From: Mycobacterium sp.
Lineage (GTDB): Bacteria; Actinomycetota; Actinomycetes; Mycobacteriales; Mycobacteriaceae
Reading direction: 5' to 3'
Assembly (NCBI GenBank): GCA_003987775.1
Contig: RXJD01000011.1
Location: forward strand, 124,001-188,000
DNA length: 64,000 nt
The notes below the pieces were generated by a model, which made no database searches, was not told the DNA's origin, and was given only the letters and a program-made list of their open reading frames with translations. The position numbers and the translations under genes were made by a program. This document shows positions 26,616 through 34,943 of this stretch, in pieces (positions within the stretch are counted from its first letter, which is position 1; every line of letters starts with the position of its first letter).

Positions 26616-28130
26616 ATGAACACTCTCGGTACCGACATTGTCGATGTCGCCGTGATCGGAGCGGGCCCGACCGGATTGATGTTGGCGGGCGAGCTGGCGA
26701 TGCGCGGCGTCCGGGTGCAGGTGCTGGAACGACGAGCGCAGGAGCCGAACATCACCCGGGCGTTCGCCGTGCACGCGCGCACTCTGGAGCTGCTCGACGC
26801 ACGAGGGCTGGCCGGCGAAATGCTGGCCCGCGGATTCCGGGTGGGCGAGGTGGCTCCCATTCCGGGCGCCACCATCTCGCTGGCCGACGAGCTGCGGATG
26901 CGCTACCCATTCATCCTGATGGTCCCGCAGAGCGGGACCGAGCATGTGCTGGCGGCCCACGCGGAGCGCCTCGGGGTCCGGATCAGCCGGGGCGCCGAGC
27001 TGGCCGGGCTCGAGCAGTATGACGACGGTGTCACCCTTACCCTCGCCGGCGGCGGAAGCCTGCGCGCACGCTACGTGGTCGGGTGCGACGGCGCGCACAG
27101 CGCGGTGCGGCGACTGCTCGGCGTGGATTTTGTGGGCAAGCAGTACCAGACCCACATCATGCTGGCCGACGTGCAACTGACCAGACCCCCCGCCGAGCAG
27201 ATGTTCGCCAGGACGAACGCCGAGGGTGTGGTGCTGGTCCTGCCGTTCGGCGACGGCTGGTATCGCGCCATCGCCTGGGACCGCCGGCGGGAACACGAGC
27301 CGCTGACCGAACCGGTGACCCCGGCACAGATCCGGGATGCGATCGCCAGGATCGCCGGCGAGGATTTCGGCCTGAACGAGATGCGTTGGAGTTCGAGGTT
27401 TCTCAGTGAGCGCCGACAGGCTCGCCACTATCGGGTGGGGCGGGTGTTTCTGGCCGGGGACGCCGCCCACGTTCATTCGCCCATCGGCGGCCAGGGCATG
27501 AACACCGGCATCGGCGATGCGATGAATCTCGGCTGGAAGCTGGCCCTCGGGGCCAACGGGGCGCTGGACGGACAGCCGTCCGCGTCGTTGCTGGACAGCT
27601 ACGAATCCGAGCGGCACCCGGTCGGCGCCGAGGTGCTGGCGATGACGGACATGTTCACCCAGCTCGTACTCGGCCGATCCGCGATACGCCGGCTCGCGCA
27701 GGGGTTGGCCATTCGCACGATCCTGCGCTTCCCGCGCAGTCGCCGCGCCATCGCCGAACGGCTCAGCGGCGTTGCCATTCGCTATCCCCGGCGCCGGCCC
27801 GCCGATCATCCACAGGTGGGGCGCCGGATGCCCGACGTGGACTGCAATGGCATCCGGCTCTACGAAGTGCTGCGCAGCGGCCACTTCGTCCTGCTCACCC
27901 GGGGGACCCGTCGTACTCGCGTCGACTGGCCAGGCGTCGAAGAGGTAAACCACTACGACGCAACGCAGCCCGCCGCGGTGCTCGTCCGGCCCGACGGCTA
28001 TGTCGCGTGGGCGGCGCGGCGGACGCCGACGGCCGCCGAAGTCGCCGAGGTGCTGAAGCGGTGGTGCGGGTGTTTAAGCCGTGCGCAGCCCGGGTACGCG
28101 GTGCGGAACCTCGGTGCTCGGGGATCGTAA
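26616..28130 (+). CDS. FAD-dependent monooxygenase (aromatic hydroxylase/RIFMO-like)
   Basis: This 504-residue flavoprotein has GAGPTG at 15-20, a DG segment (VGCDGAHSAVRR) near 150 and the FAD motif LAGDAAHVHSPIGGQGMNTG near 283-302. A C-terminal thioredoxin-like domain follows, with LVRPDGYVAWA, a hallmark of the phenol-hydroxylase and rifampicin-monooxygenase branch. It would hydroxylate an aromatic or polyketide compound with NAD(P)H. ATG 26616 is chosen because AAGGAGC lies six bases upstream. The divergent LuxR ATPase regulator is the natural controller. Resistance or catabolism are both possible; I cannot separate them. Confidence 0.82.
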   Translation: MNTLGTDIVDVAVIGAGPTGLMLAGELAMRGVRVQVLERRAQEPNITRAFAVHARTLELLDARGLAGEMLARGFRVGEVAPIPGATISLADELRMRYPFILMVPQSGTEHVLAAHAERLGVRISRGAELAGLEQYDDGVTLTLAGGGSLRARYVVGCDGAHSAVRRLLGVDFVGKQYQTHIMLADVQLTRPPAEQMFARTNAEGVVLVLPFGDGWYRAIAWDRRREHEPLTEPVTPAQIRDAIARIAGEDFGLNEMRWSSRFLSERRQARHYRVGRVFLAGDAAHVHSPIGGQGMNTGIGDAMNLGWKLALGANGALDGQPSASLLDSYESERHPVGAEVLAMTDMFTQLVLGRSAIRRLAQGLAIRTILRFPRSRRAIAERLSGVAIRYPRRRPADHPQVGRRMPDVDCNGIRLYEVLRSGHFVLLTRGTRRTRVDWPGVEEVNHYDATQPAAVLVRPDGYVAWAARRTPTAAEVAEVLKRWCGCLSRAQPGYAVRNLGARGS

Positions 28131-28187
28131 CGGGGGAGCCGAGGGGTTATCACCGAAAATTGCACGTGACTAGTCGGGTGGGCGGCT

Positions 28188-29591
28188 ATGGAACGACTAA
28201 GCGGACTTGACGCTTTCTTTTTGTACATGGAGACACCGGCACAGCCGTTGAACGTGTGCTGCGTGCTGGAGCTGGACACCTCGACGATGCCGGGCGGTTA
28301 TTCGTACCCCCGGCTTCGTGCGTTGCTGGCCAGGCACGTACGGGCGGTACCGGAGTTTCGGATGAAACTTGCTGACACGCAACTGAATCCGGACCATCCG
28401 GTGTGGGTGGACGACGACAGCTTTGCGTTGCGGCGCCACCTGCACCGGGTGGCGGTGCCCGCACCAGGAGGGCGTCGGGAGACGGCCGAGATCTGCGGGC
28501 ACATCGCGGGGCTGCCGCTCGACCGGGACCGGCCGTTGTGGGAGATGTGGGTGGTCGAGGGCGGAGCCCGGGACAACGGCCTGACCGTGGTCCTCAAGGT
28601 GCACCATGCCGTGGTCGACGGCGTCGCCGGGGCGAATCTGCTGGCGCAGCTGTGCAGCCTGGTCCCCGATGCCCCCGCACCACGACCGGTGCAGGGTGCC
28701 GGACACGCCAGTTCGCTGCAGATCGCGGCGACCGGATTGCTCAACGTCGCCAAACGACCGTTGCGCTTGGCGACGGTGGTGCCCGCAACGTTGCTCACCG
28801 TCGCGCAGACGGTGTTGCGGGCCCGCGAAGGCCGCACCATGGCCGCGCCGTTCAGGGCACCGCCCACCCCGTTCAACGGGCCGCTGACTCACCACCGGAA
28901 CGTGGCCTTCACCCAACTCGACATGCGCGACGTCAAGAGGGTGAAGGACCGGTTCGGGGTCACCGTCAACGATGTCGTGGTGGCGCTGTGCGCGGGGGTG
29001 CTGCGCCGCTTCCTGCTCGAGCGCGACGAACTGCCCGACGTTCCGCTGGTGGCGACAGTCCCGGTCTCGGTGCGCGACAAATCGCAGCGGCCCGGCCGCA
29101 ACCAGACCACTTGGATGTTCTGCCGGATGGAGACCCAGATCGCCGATCCCGCCGAACGTATCCGCGCCATCGCGGCGGGCAACAGCGCCGCCAAGGAACA
29201 CACCGCGGCGATGGGCCCCAGCCTGCTGCACGACTGGACCGAGTTCGGTGGTCAGACCATGTTCGGTGCGGCGATGCGGATCCTGCCCCGAATCCCGTTG
29301 AGCACCAGCCCCATTTACAACATGATCCTGTCGAATGTGCCGGGTCCGCAGGATCAGCTTTACTTCCTCGGCTGCGGCATCGAATCGATGTACCCGCTGG
29401 GACCGCTGCTCGGCGGTGCCGGACTCAACGTCACCGTCATGTCTCTCAACGGCGCCCTGGGTGTCGGCGTCATCTCCTGCCCGGACCTGGTGCCGGACCT
29501 GTGGGGGATGGCCGACGCCTTCCCTGATGCGCTCAAGGAGTTGCTGGTCTGCCGCGACGCGGCGTCGGGCGAAAGCCCGCCCGACAACTGA
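28188..29591 (+). CDS. wax ester synthase/diacylglycerol O-acyltransferase (WS/DGAT)
   Basis: The 467-residue enzyme has the active-site motif HHAVVDG at 139-145, PLWEMWVVEG just before it, NDVVVALCAG near 264, a PVSVR motif near 289 and a C-terminal SNVPGP segment. It esterifies fatty acyl-CoA to diacylglycerol or a long-chain alcohol to form storage lipid, typically at the cytosolic membrane face. A second, divergent WS/DGAT is at 55206. ATG 28188 gives the canonical N-terminus with RLSGLDAFFLYMETP. Confidence 0.9.
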   Translation: MERLSGLDAFFLYMETPAQPLNVCCVLELDTSTMPGGYSYPRLRALLARHVRAVPEFRMKLADTQLNPDHPVWVDDDSFALRRHLHRVAVPAPGGRRETAEICGHIAGLPLDRDRPLWEMWVVEGGARDNGLTVVLKVHHAVVDGVAGANLLAQLCSLVPDAPAPRPVQGAGHASSLQIAATGLLNVAKRPLRLATVVPATLLTVAQTVLRAREGRTMAAPFRAPPTPFNGPLTHHRNVAFTQLDMRDVKRVKDRFGVTVNDVVVALCAGVLRRFLLERDELPDVPLVATVPVSVRDKSQRPGRNQTTWMFCRMETQIADPAERIRAIAAGNSAAKEHTAAMGPSLLHDWTEFGGQTMFGAAMRILPRIPLSTSPIYNMILSNVPGPQDQLYFLGCGIESMYPLGPLLGGAGLNVTVMSLNGALGVGVISCPDLVPDLWGMADAFPDALKELLVCRDAASGESPPDN

Positions 29592-29669
29592 TTGGCCTGT
29601 CTGCTGCGGCCAGGGCGTGGCTTTATGGCACGTTATAGCCGTGACACGCACGCATGACGGCCCACGGAC

Positions 29670-31181
29670 GTGAAATTGGTGGGTCGCCGGAAGTTTCCGG
29701 TGCCGTGGACGACCCGGGCTCTGCTGGTGCTGGCGGCGCTGTTCCCGAATGTGCTGGGCGCCGCGGTGATCGGGGTGACGACGTTCTGGGCCCTGCCTAC
29801 CGGCCAGGCGTTGAGCGAGCGCCGGATCCTGCACTTCAACGTGGTGGTGATGGCGGTCTACGTCGCAGTCGCGGCGGCGATCGCCATCGTCTGCGGACTC
29901 CTGGCGACCACCTACCGCAGCGGCGGTGACGAAGCCCCCTCGGCATCCGCGGCCCGAAAACGGGTACTGATGGCAATCCCGTTGCGTACCGCCACCATTC
30001 ACGGGGCGGTCTGGGTGACCGCCGGCGTCATCCTGGTGGTCATCAATCTCCGGGCACCCTGGTTGGCGACGACGCTGGGCGTCTCGGTGCTGCTCGGTAG
30101 CTTTGTGACCACCGCCGTCGCGTACTGGCTGTGCACGCGAATTCTGCGGCCGTTCGTCGCCGAGGTGCTCACCGACAGCCCGCCTACCTCCGCGCGGGGA
30201 CCCGGACTGCGGCTGCGGGCGGTGTCCGCATGGACGCTGGGCACCGGTGTGCCGTTGCTGCAACTGCTTCTGGTCGGAGCCAGCGCACTGGTCATCGACT
30301 ATTCCGGGCGCAGGCTGGCGATCGTCGTGCTGGTCCTCGGCGGGTGCGCGGCCGTCAGTGGGTTGGCCATCACCGCGTTCACCGGGGCGGTCAGCGCCGA
30401 CCCCATCGACGAGGTGCGGCGCGGCATGCAGCGCGTCGAACGCGGCGACTTGGACGCGACCGTCCCGGTCTTCGAGGCCTCCGAACTCGGCCTGCTACAG
30501 GCAGGGTTCAACACCATGGCCGCGGGGCTGCGCGAACGCGAACGGTTGCGGGACCTGTTCGGCCGCCACGTCGGTCGCGACGTCGCGCGCCTCGCCGAAC
30601 AGGGCGCGTCCGACAACGGTGCCCTGGGCGGGGTCAACTGTGAGGCGGCAGCGTTGTTCGTCGATCTGGTCGGCTCGTCGCGGCTCGCCGAGCGGATGAC
30701 GCCGGAGGATCTCGTCGCCATGCTCAACGAATTCTTCGCGGTGGTGGTCGAAGTGGTCGAGCGCCACCGAGGGCTGGTCAATAAGTTCGAAGGCGACGCC
30801 GCGCTGGCGATATTCGGTGCCCCGGTCGAATTGAACGACTGCGCGGGCGCGGCGCTGGCCGCGGCACGCGAGCTGGGCCGGCAACTCAACCACTCCGAGA
30901 TCAGGGCCGGCATCGGCGTGTCCGCGGGAACCGTGGTCGCGGGGAACATCGGCGAGTCGCGGCGTTACGAATACACGGTCATCGGCGACCCGGTGAACGA
31001 GGCGGCACGACTCACCGAGGTGGCCAAGCAACAGGGGGGCGTGGCCGCATCCGGCGCCGCACTGGCCCGCGCATCGAAGGACGAAGCGCAGCATTGGAGG
31101 GTGTTCACCACCACCGTGCTGCGCGGCCGGGACAGTTCCACCGAGATCGTCGTACCTGCGACGAATAGCGTTGTGGGATAA
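29670..31181 (+). CDS. class III adenylate cyclase with membrane anchor and HAMP domain
   Basis: The 503-residue protein has an N-terminal region of about six spans (20-270), a HAMP linker (about 245-300; DPIDEVRRGMQRVERGDLDATVPV) and a C-terminal cyclase domain. The cyclase has metal-binding Asp in FVDLVGSS, the Lys/Asp pair in NKFEGDAALAIFG, a substrate Asp in VIGDPVN and NEAARL Asn/Arg, so the catalytic set looks complete. It makes cAMP in response to membrane signals, as the Rv1318c-1320c/Rv3645 group does. The start is a GTG. It is convergent with the YbjQ-like genes. Confidence 0.88.
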   Translation: MKLVGRRKFPVPWTTRALLVLAALFPNVLGAAVIGVTTFWALPTGQALSERRILHFNVVVMAVYVAVAAAIAIVCGLLATTYRSGGDEAPSASAARKRVLMAIPLRTATIHGAVWVTAGVILVVINLRAPWLATTLGVSVLLGSFVTTAVAYWLCTRILRPFVAEVLTDSPPTSARGPGLRLRAVSAWTLGTGVPLLQLLLVGASALVIDYSGRRLAIVVLVLGGCAAVSGLAITAFTGAVSADPIDEVRRGMQRVERGDLDATVPVFEASELGLLQAGFNTMAAGLRERERLRDLFGRHVGRDVARLAEQGASDNGALGGVNCEAAALFVDLVGSSRLAERMTPEDLVAMLNEFFAVVVEVVERHRGLVNKFEGDAALAIFGAPVELNDCAGAALAAARELGRQLNHSEIRAGIGVSAGTVVAGNIGESRRYEYTVIGDPVNEAARLTEVAKQQGGVAASGAALARASKDEAQHWRVFTTTVLRGRDSSTEIVVPATNSVVG

Positions 31182-31187
31182 CCTATT

Positions 31188-31571
31188 TCAGAACGGATAG
31201 CCGGTGCTGAAGTCCAGCGCGTCGACCGCGGCGTTGATGGTCGGGATCACCGAAGCGCCGTACCGGGCCACGATCTGGTGCAGCGAGCGGGTGATGTGGG
31301 GCCCGACAGCGTCCGCCGCCAGGATGTCTTCGGCGATCACGATGCCGTTCACCACGTGCCCGGCGAGCAGCCGTCCGTCGCGGGCGATCTCGTAACGCCA
31401 GTCGCCGATCTGCACGCGCTCGGGGCTGGAGGAGAAGAACCCGCGCTTGGCCGGGGTGTGAATCACGCCCGGCAGCCCGGCGAACACCTTGACCACCATG
31501 GCCACACCACCGGGGCCGCCCAGCGCACCCCCGATGGTGCGGCTCACCCGCTGGGCATCGAACTCGTACAT
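31188..31571 (-). CDS. hypothetical protein co-translated with the YbjQ-like gene
   Basis: The 127-residue product starts MYEFDAQRV, is cytosolic and moderately hydrophobic, with GGALGGPGG near the start and a central DWRYEIARDG segment. I do not recognise its family. Its ATG shares one base with the stop of the upstream gene (TGATG), so the two are translated together. The alternating small and charged residues suggest an alpha/beta domain, perhaps a partner of the metal-binding-like protein. Confidence 0.65.
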   Translation of the reverse strand: MYEFDAQRVSRTIGGALGGPGGVAMVVKVFAGLPGVIHTPAKRGFFSSSPERVQIGDWRYEIARDGRLLAGHVVNGIVIAEDILAADAVGPHITRSLHQIVARYGASVIPTINAAVDALDFSTGYPF

Positions 31572-32365
31572 CAGCTGTCCATGGGCAGGACGAACGTCGG
31601 TTTGATGGTTTCTCCGCTGCCGGTGCGCCGCACCGCGGTTCCCGCGGTGTAGAACTCCACCGTGTGGTGTCCCCACGCGTAGTTGGAGATCGCGAAATGC
31701 ACGCCGACCACCCCGTTGGCCCCGTCGCGCTCGGCCTCGGTCTGCATGCGCGACATCGCCAACTCCCGGGCCTGGTAGTTGCCCTGGGTCCATTGCGGCA
31801 TCTCCATGTTGCGGCCGATCTGCTTGAGGGTCTGCATGAATCCCTGCACGGCGATGTGGAACACGCAGTTGCCCATCACGAAGGCGACCGGGCTGTAGCC
31901 GGACCGCAGCAGCGTCACCATGTCCTGCCCGGACAGATGGCTGGAGAAGGCCTGTCCGTTGGGGCGGCGGAATGCGCCCGGCTTCTCGGTGTAGCGGACC
32001 GCGGTGCCCACCGCCATGAACTCCAGGTGTTCGCCACCCTCGCCGTGGTGCCGCCAGGTGAGGCGGACTCCGACGATGCCGTCCGCGTGCAGCGCGTCTG
32101 CTTCGGCCTGCATGCGCGCCATGGCATTCCACCGCGCCCGATAGGTCGCTTCGGTCAGGACACCGAGTTCCTGCTGCTGCCGCAGACCGGTGCCGGAGAA
32201 CTGAAATCCCACGTGATACACCGAGACACCCATGACCAGCTCGATCGGTTCGAACCCGGCCCCGTGCAGCAGTGCGAACTCGTTGATCGACAAGTCCGAT
32301 GTCCACGACTTGGCGGCGTGCGACAACCGTTCGTTTGCTACCGGGTCGAGCGAGCCTGGTTCCAT
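31571..32365 (-). CDS. protein with two tandem YbjQ/heavy-metal-binding-like domains
   Basis: The 264-residue protein is an internal duplication. Each half has a LVMGVSVYHV/FVMGNCVFHI strand, an R-x2-R/A-x-Q helix with AMARMQAEAD or AMSRMQTEAE, then GIVGVRLTW or GVVGVHFAI and a strand ending GTAVR. This is the fold pattern of the YbjQ/DUF74 family, which usually occurs as one about 100-residue domain forming pentamers; two fused copies are unusual. ATG 32365 starts a clean N-terminus. The family is suspected to bind metals but function is unknown. Confidence 0.7.
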   Translation of the reverse strand: MEPGSLDPVANERLSHAAKSWTSDLSINEFALLHGAGFEPIELVMGVSVYHVGFQFSGTGLRQQQELGVLTEATYRARWNAMARMQAEADALHADGIVGVRLTWRHHGEGGEHLEFMAVGTAVRYTEKPGAFRRPNGQAFSSHLSGQDMVTLLRSGYSPVAFVMGNCVFHIAVQGFMQTLKQIGRNMEMPQWTQGNYQARELAMSRMQTEAERDGANGVVGVHFAISNYAWGHHTVEFYTAGTAVRRTGSGETIKPTFVLPMDS

Positions 32366-32417
32366 GCGCGGGGCGTCCCTTCTGTCGTTTGCGACAGCGT
32401 ACCTACCGGCGGCCCGC

Positions 32418-32612
32418 TCATGGAGTAAGCGTGATCGCCTCTTCCGGGCAGTTCTGCGCACCGAGCAGCGCCTCCTGCTCGAGGTCGCCGGACACGTCCT
32501 CGACAAGGACGACGGCGTGGCCGGCGTCGTCGGAATCGTAGATCCGCGGCGCCAGCGAGTAGCAGCGTCCGTGACCCACGCAGCGGTCCGGATCCACCGA
32601 CACGCGCGTCAT
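32418..32612 (-). CDS. ferredoxin (3Fe-4S type) partner of the P450
   Basis: This small 64-residue protein has cysteines at C11, C17 and C55 in CVGHGRC...NCPEEAI, the 3Fe-4S spacing (C-x5-C...C-P) found in actinobacterial P450 ferredoxins. It delivers electrons to the P450 directly upstream; their codons overlap by four bases (ATGA). A ferredoxin reductase is not encoded here and must be shared. Confidence 0.87.
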   Translation of the reverse strand: MTRVSVDPDRCVGHGRCYSLAPRIYDSDDAGHAVVLVEDVSGDLEQEALLGAQNCPEEAITLTP

Positions 32613-33793
32613 CGGCCCGGTACCGGAAATGTCAGCGGCAGCGCCTCGACCGAGCGCAGGGCAGCGGTGTACTTCAGCTCGGTGCCGGGCGGAATCTCGT
32701 AATCGGGGATTCGCCGGTGGAACTCCCGCAACGCCACCCGGAGCTCCATCCGGGCCAGGTGGGATCCGAGGCAACGGTGCGGGCCCCCGCCGAAAGCGCG
32801 GTGCCGGTTCGGGCTCCGGCTGAAATCGACCCGCTCCGGGTCGGGGAACTCGGCGGGGTCGGTGTTGGCCGCGCCCAGCAGGGGGCTCACCCGCTCGCCC
32901 TTGTTGATCGGGCAGCCGCCGACCTCGACATCCTGCATCGCGACCCTGGCGACGCCGGGCACCGGTGTCTCCCATCGCAGCAGTTCCTCGATGGCATGCG
33001 GCAGGATGTCGGGCTGTTCGACCAGCTGATGGCGGTGCTCCGGGTGCCGGGCCAGGTACACGAAGAAGCAGTCCAGGGAGTCGGTCACGGTGTCCAGCCC
33101 GGCGATCAGGAACAGAAAACAGATGTCGAGTAGCTCTTCACGCGACAGCGCGGCTCCTCCGTCCTCCTTGAAGTGCGTCGCGATCATCGCCGAGAGCACG
33201 TCGTCGCGCGGGGTCGCGATGTGGTCGTCGATGGCACGGTTGAAGTATTCGTAGATCTGATCGGCGACCTTGGCCGAAGCGTCATGCCGGTCGTCGTAGC
33301 CGGTGGATCCTTCCGGCCGGATCACGCCGTCCTTCCACTCCAGGAATTTGTCGAGATCCTCCAGCGGCAGGCCCAGCAGTTGCAGGAAGACGGTGCAGGG
33401 CAGCGGCACCGCGAACTCTTCGTGGAAGTCGCAGGAACCCCGGTCCGCGAAGCGGTCGATCATCTCGTTGACCAGCGCGGTGACCTGGGGCTTCCGTCGT
33501 GCCATCTCCCGGGGCGTGAACAGTGGATCCAGGATCCGGCGGTATTTCGCGTGCTCGGGAGGGTCGATCTGCAGCGGGATCAGTGGTCGCGAGTTGCCCA
33601 GATCAACCGCGTCCATGTTGGACGAGAACAGGTCGGTGCGCTTGAGCGCCATCTCGATGTCGGAAAGCCGGCTGAGCACCACCGCCTGCGGCGACCGGAA
33701 CACCGGGGCCGACTCGCGCAGCGCCTTGTACATCGGCTGAGGCTCGGCAAGACCCATCACGGCCTGGTCGACGAATGATTCCGCTTCTGTCAT
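32609..33793 (-). CDS. cytochrome P450
   Basis: The 394-residue bacterial P450 has I-helix LIAGLDTVTDSL near 230-241 (the acid/alcohol pair Asp-Thr is present), K-helix EELLRW (ExxR) near 280 and the heme loop FGGGPHRCLG near 340-349 with the thiolate cysteine. It is a soluble monooxygenase that uses the adjacent ferredoxin. Its subfamily and substrate cannot be told from the sequence. Upstream lies an AT-rich region with a palindrome at 33851-33864. Confidence 0.9.
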   Translation of the reverse strand: MTEAESFVDQAVMGLAEPQPMYKALRESAPVFRSPQAVVLSRLSDIEMALKRTDLFSSNMDAVDLGNSRPLIPLQIDPPEHAKYRRILDPLFTPREMARRKPQVTALVNEMIDRFADRGSCDFHEEFAVPLPCTVFLQLLGLPLEDLDKFLEWKDGVIRPEGSTGYDDRHDASAKVADQIYEYFNRAIDDHIATPRDDVLSAMIATHFKEDGGAALSREELLDICFLFLIAGLDTVTDSLDCFFVYLARHPEHRHQLVEQPDILPHAIEELLRWETPVPGVARVAMQDVEVGGCPINKGERVSPLLGAANTDPAEFPDPERVDFSRSPNRHRAFGGGPHRCLGSHLARMELRVALREFHRRIPDYEIPPGTELKYTAALRSVEALPLTFPVPGR

Positions 33794-33850
33794 GTAGCCA
33801 GCCTGACACCGCGCCGGTCGGCGGGCAATCCTTGTTTTACAAAAATACGT

Positions 33851-33864
33851 AAGTTAGATAACTT
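33851..33864. promoter_or_regulatory. inverted repeat AAGTTA-N2-TAACTT upstream of the P450
   Basis: Two perfect 6-bp arms lie 58-71 bp upstream of the P450 start. Read on the minus strand, TAACTT fits a mycobacterial -10 box with a start near 33844. A second looser repeat (CAAG...CTTG) lies near 33923-33938. It is a probable regulator site, regulator unknown. Confidence 0.4.
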
Positions 33865-34064
33865 GGCCGCGGGGGTTGAAGGCCTGCTGCTGTCATCACG
33901 GAATCCGATGGCGGCCATCTGCAAGTTGCATAGCTTGTAGAAATAACTGGCCGTGGCGGCGCGTTACGTTGAGAGCGGGGCTGTAGACGCATCGCTTCGG
34001 GGGCCGGCGTTACTGTCGCCGGCGTTCAAGCCTTCCCAATGAGTCACGACCACAAGAGGTTTCA

Positions 34065-34835
34065 ATGATGCCAGCGCGCCCGATCCGGGTCGGGGCCCTG
34101 CTGCGGACGGCAGGAGCCGCCAGCGACCCCACCTTGCGCCAAGCGGTGCGGGACGCCGAGGCGATGGGGGCCGATGTGATCTTCGGCAGTGACGACCTTC
34201 CCCCGCGATACGCCGATTGCGCCGGTTTCGATGCGGGGACGACGCCGGCGGCCTGGGGCGAGCTGACCACTCGCGCCGAAATCGGCCTGCTGATCAGCGC
34301 AATGGGATACCGCAGCCCGGACCTGCTGGCCGACAGGGCGCGCACGGTGGACCACACCAGCGGCGGCCGGCTCATCCTGGGTTTCAGCGCCGGCGGAAAC
34401 GGAAACGACGGATACGGAAACGACGGATACGCATCGTCCGGAGACGGGTTCCGGGCACTGGTCGACGGGTTGGCGAGCATCGAATATTCCCTGGCCCGTC
34501 ACAGTCCGCCACCGCAGCGCGACATCCCGATTCTCATCACCGGGCCCGGCGACAGAAAGACGCTGCCGCTCATCGCGGGATTCGCCGACATCTGGCACAG
34601 CCCCGGGCCCGTCGACGAGTTCCGCCGCCAGAACGGCCTGCTTCACGCGTATGTCGAAGCAGCGCAACGAGATAACGCATCGATAGAGCGCGCGGTGTGG
34701 TGGCGGGGTCCGAGCGAGGCCGACCGGTACCGCAACGAAGGCGCGACGCTGTTCACCGCGGAAGTCACGCCGCACGAAAACGGTTACGATTCAACTAATC
34801 TCGGCGAACTCATCGCGTGGCGAGACGGGCTGTAG
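34065..34835 (+). CDS. LLM-class (luciferase-like) flavin-dependent oxidoreductase, short form
   Basis: The 256-residue protein resembles F420-dependent LLM oxidoreductases of mycobacteria (IRVGALLR start, DAEAMGAD, GLLISAMGYRSPDLLADRARTVDHTSGGRLILGFSAG, ADIWHSPG) but is shorter than the usual 280-340. It may use F420 or FMN for hydride transfer. A GNDGY repeat lies at 34401-34430 in the loop after LGFSAGGN. Two adjacent ATGs exist at 34065 and 34068. Confidence 0.74.
   Translation: MMPARPIRVGALLRTAGAASDPTLRQAVRDAEAMGADVIFGSDDLPPRYADCAGFDAGTTPAAWGELTTRAEIGLLISAMGYRSPDLLADRARTVDHTSGGRLILGFSAGGNGNDGYGNDGYASSGDGFRALVDGLASIEYSLARHSPPPQRDIPILITGPGDRKTLPLIAGFADIWHSPGPVDEFRRQNGLLHAYVEAAQRDNASIERAVWWRGPSEADRYRNEGATLFTAEVTPHENGYDSTNLGELIAWRDGL
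34401..34430 (+). repeat. 15-bp perfect in-frame tandem duplication
   Basis: GGAAACGACGGATAC occurs twice in a row within the LLM oxidoreductase gene, adding five residues (GNDGY) in a loop right after the flavin-binding strand. A partial third unit (GGAAAC) precedes it. It looks like a slippage product. Confidence 0.85.
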
Positions 34836-34900
34836 GCCGGCGGTGAACGTCGCGATCGTATGCCGGGGCCCGGGCGCTCGGCCGCGAGATTATTTAACAT

Positions 34901-34922
34901 TGCTATTATTGCGGAAATAGCA
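34901..34922. promoter_or_regulatory. operator-like inverted repeat over the -10 box of the amidohydrolase gene
   Basis: Perfect arms TGCTATT and AATAGCA are separated by eight bases. The left arm includes TATTAT (34904-34909), which fits a -10 box with a start near 34916, 28 bases before the gene. Repressor unknown. Confidence 0.5.
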
Positions 34923-34943
34923 GCCCGTGGCGGGAGGCGGCCC

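Noticed and set aside
26513..26875. N-terminal extension of the LuxR gene by 121 codons
   Set aside because: The stretch is Ser/Arg/Pro-rich, lies over the promoter and start of the divergent monooxygenase, and the ATPase homology starts at 26512.
33794..34064. Possible KstR/KstR2 cholesterol-regulon operator near the P450
   Set aside because: The repeats seen do not match AAC-N2-GTT or CAAG-N2-CTTG spacing as I know them, so regulon membership is not supported.
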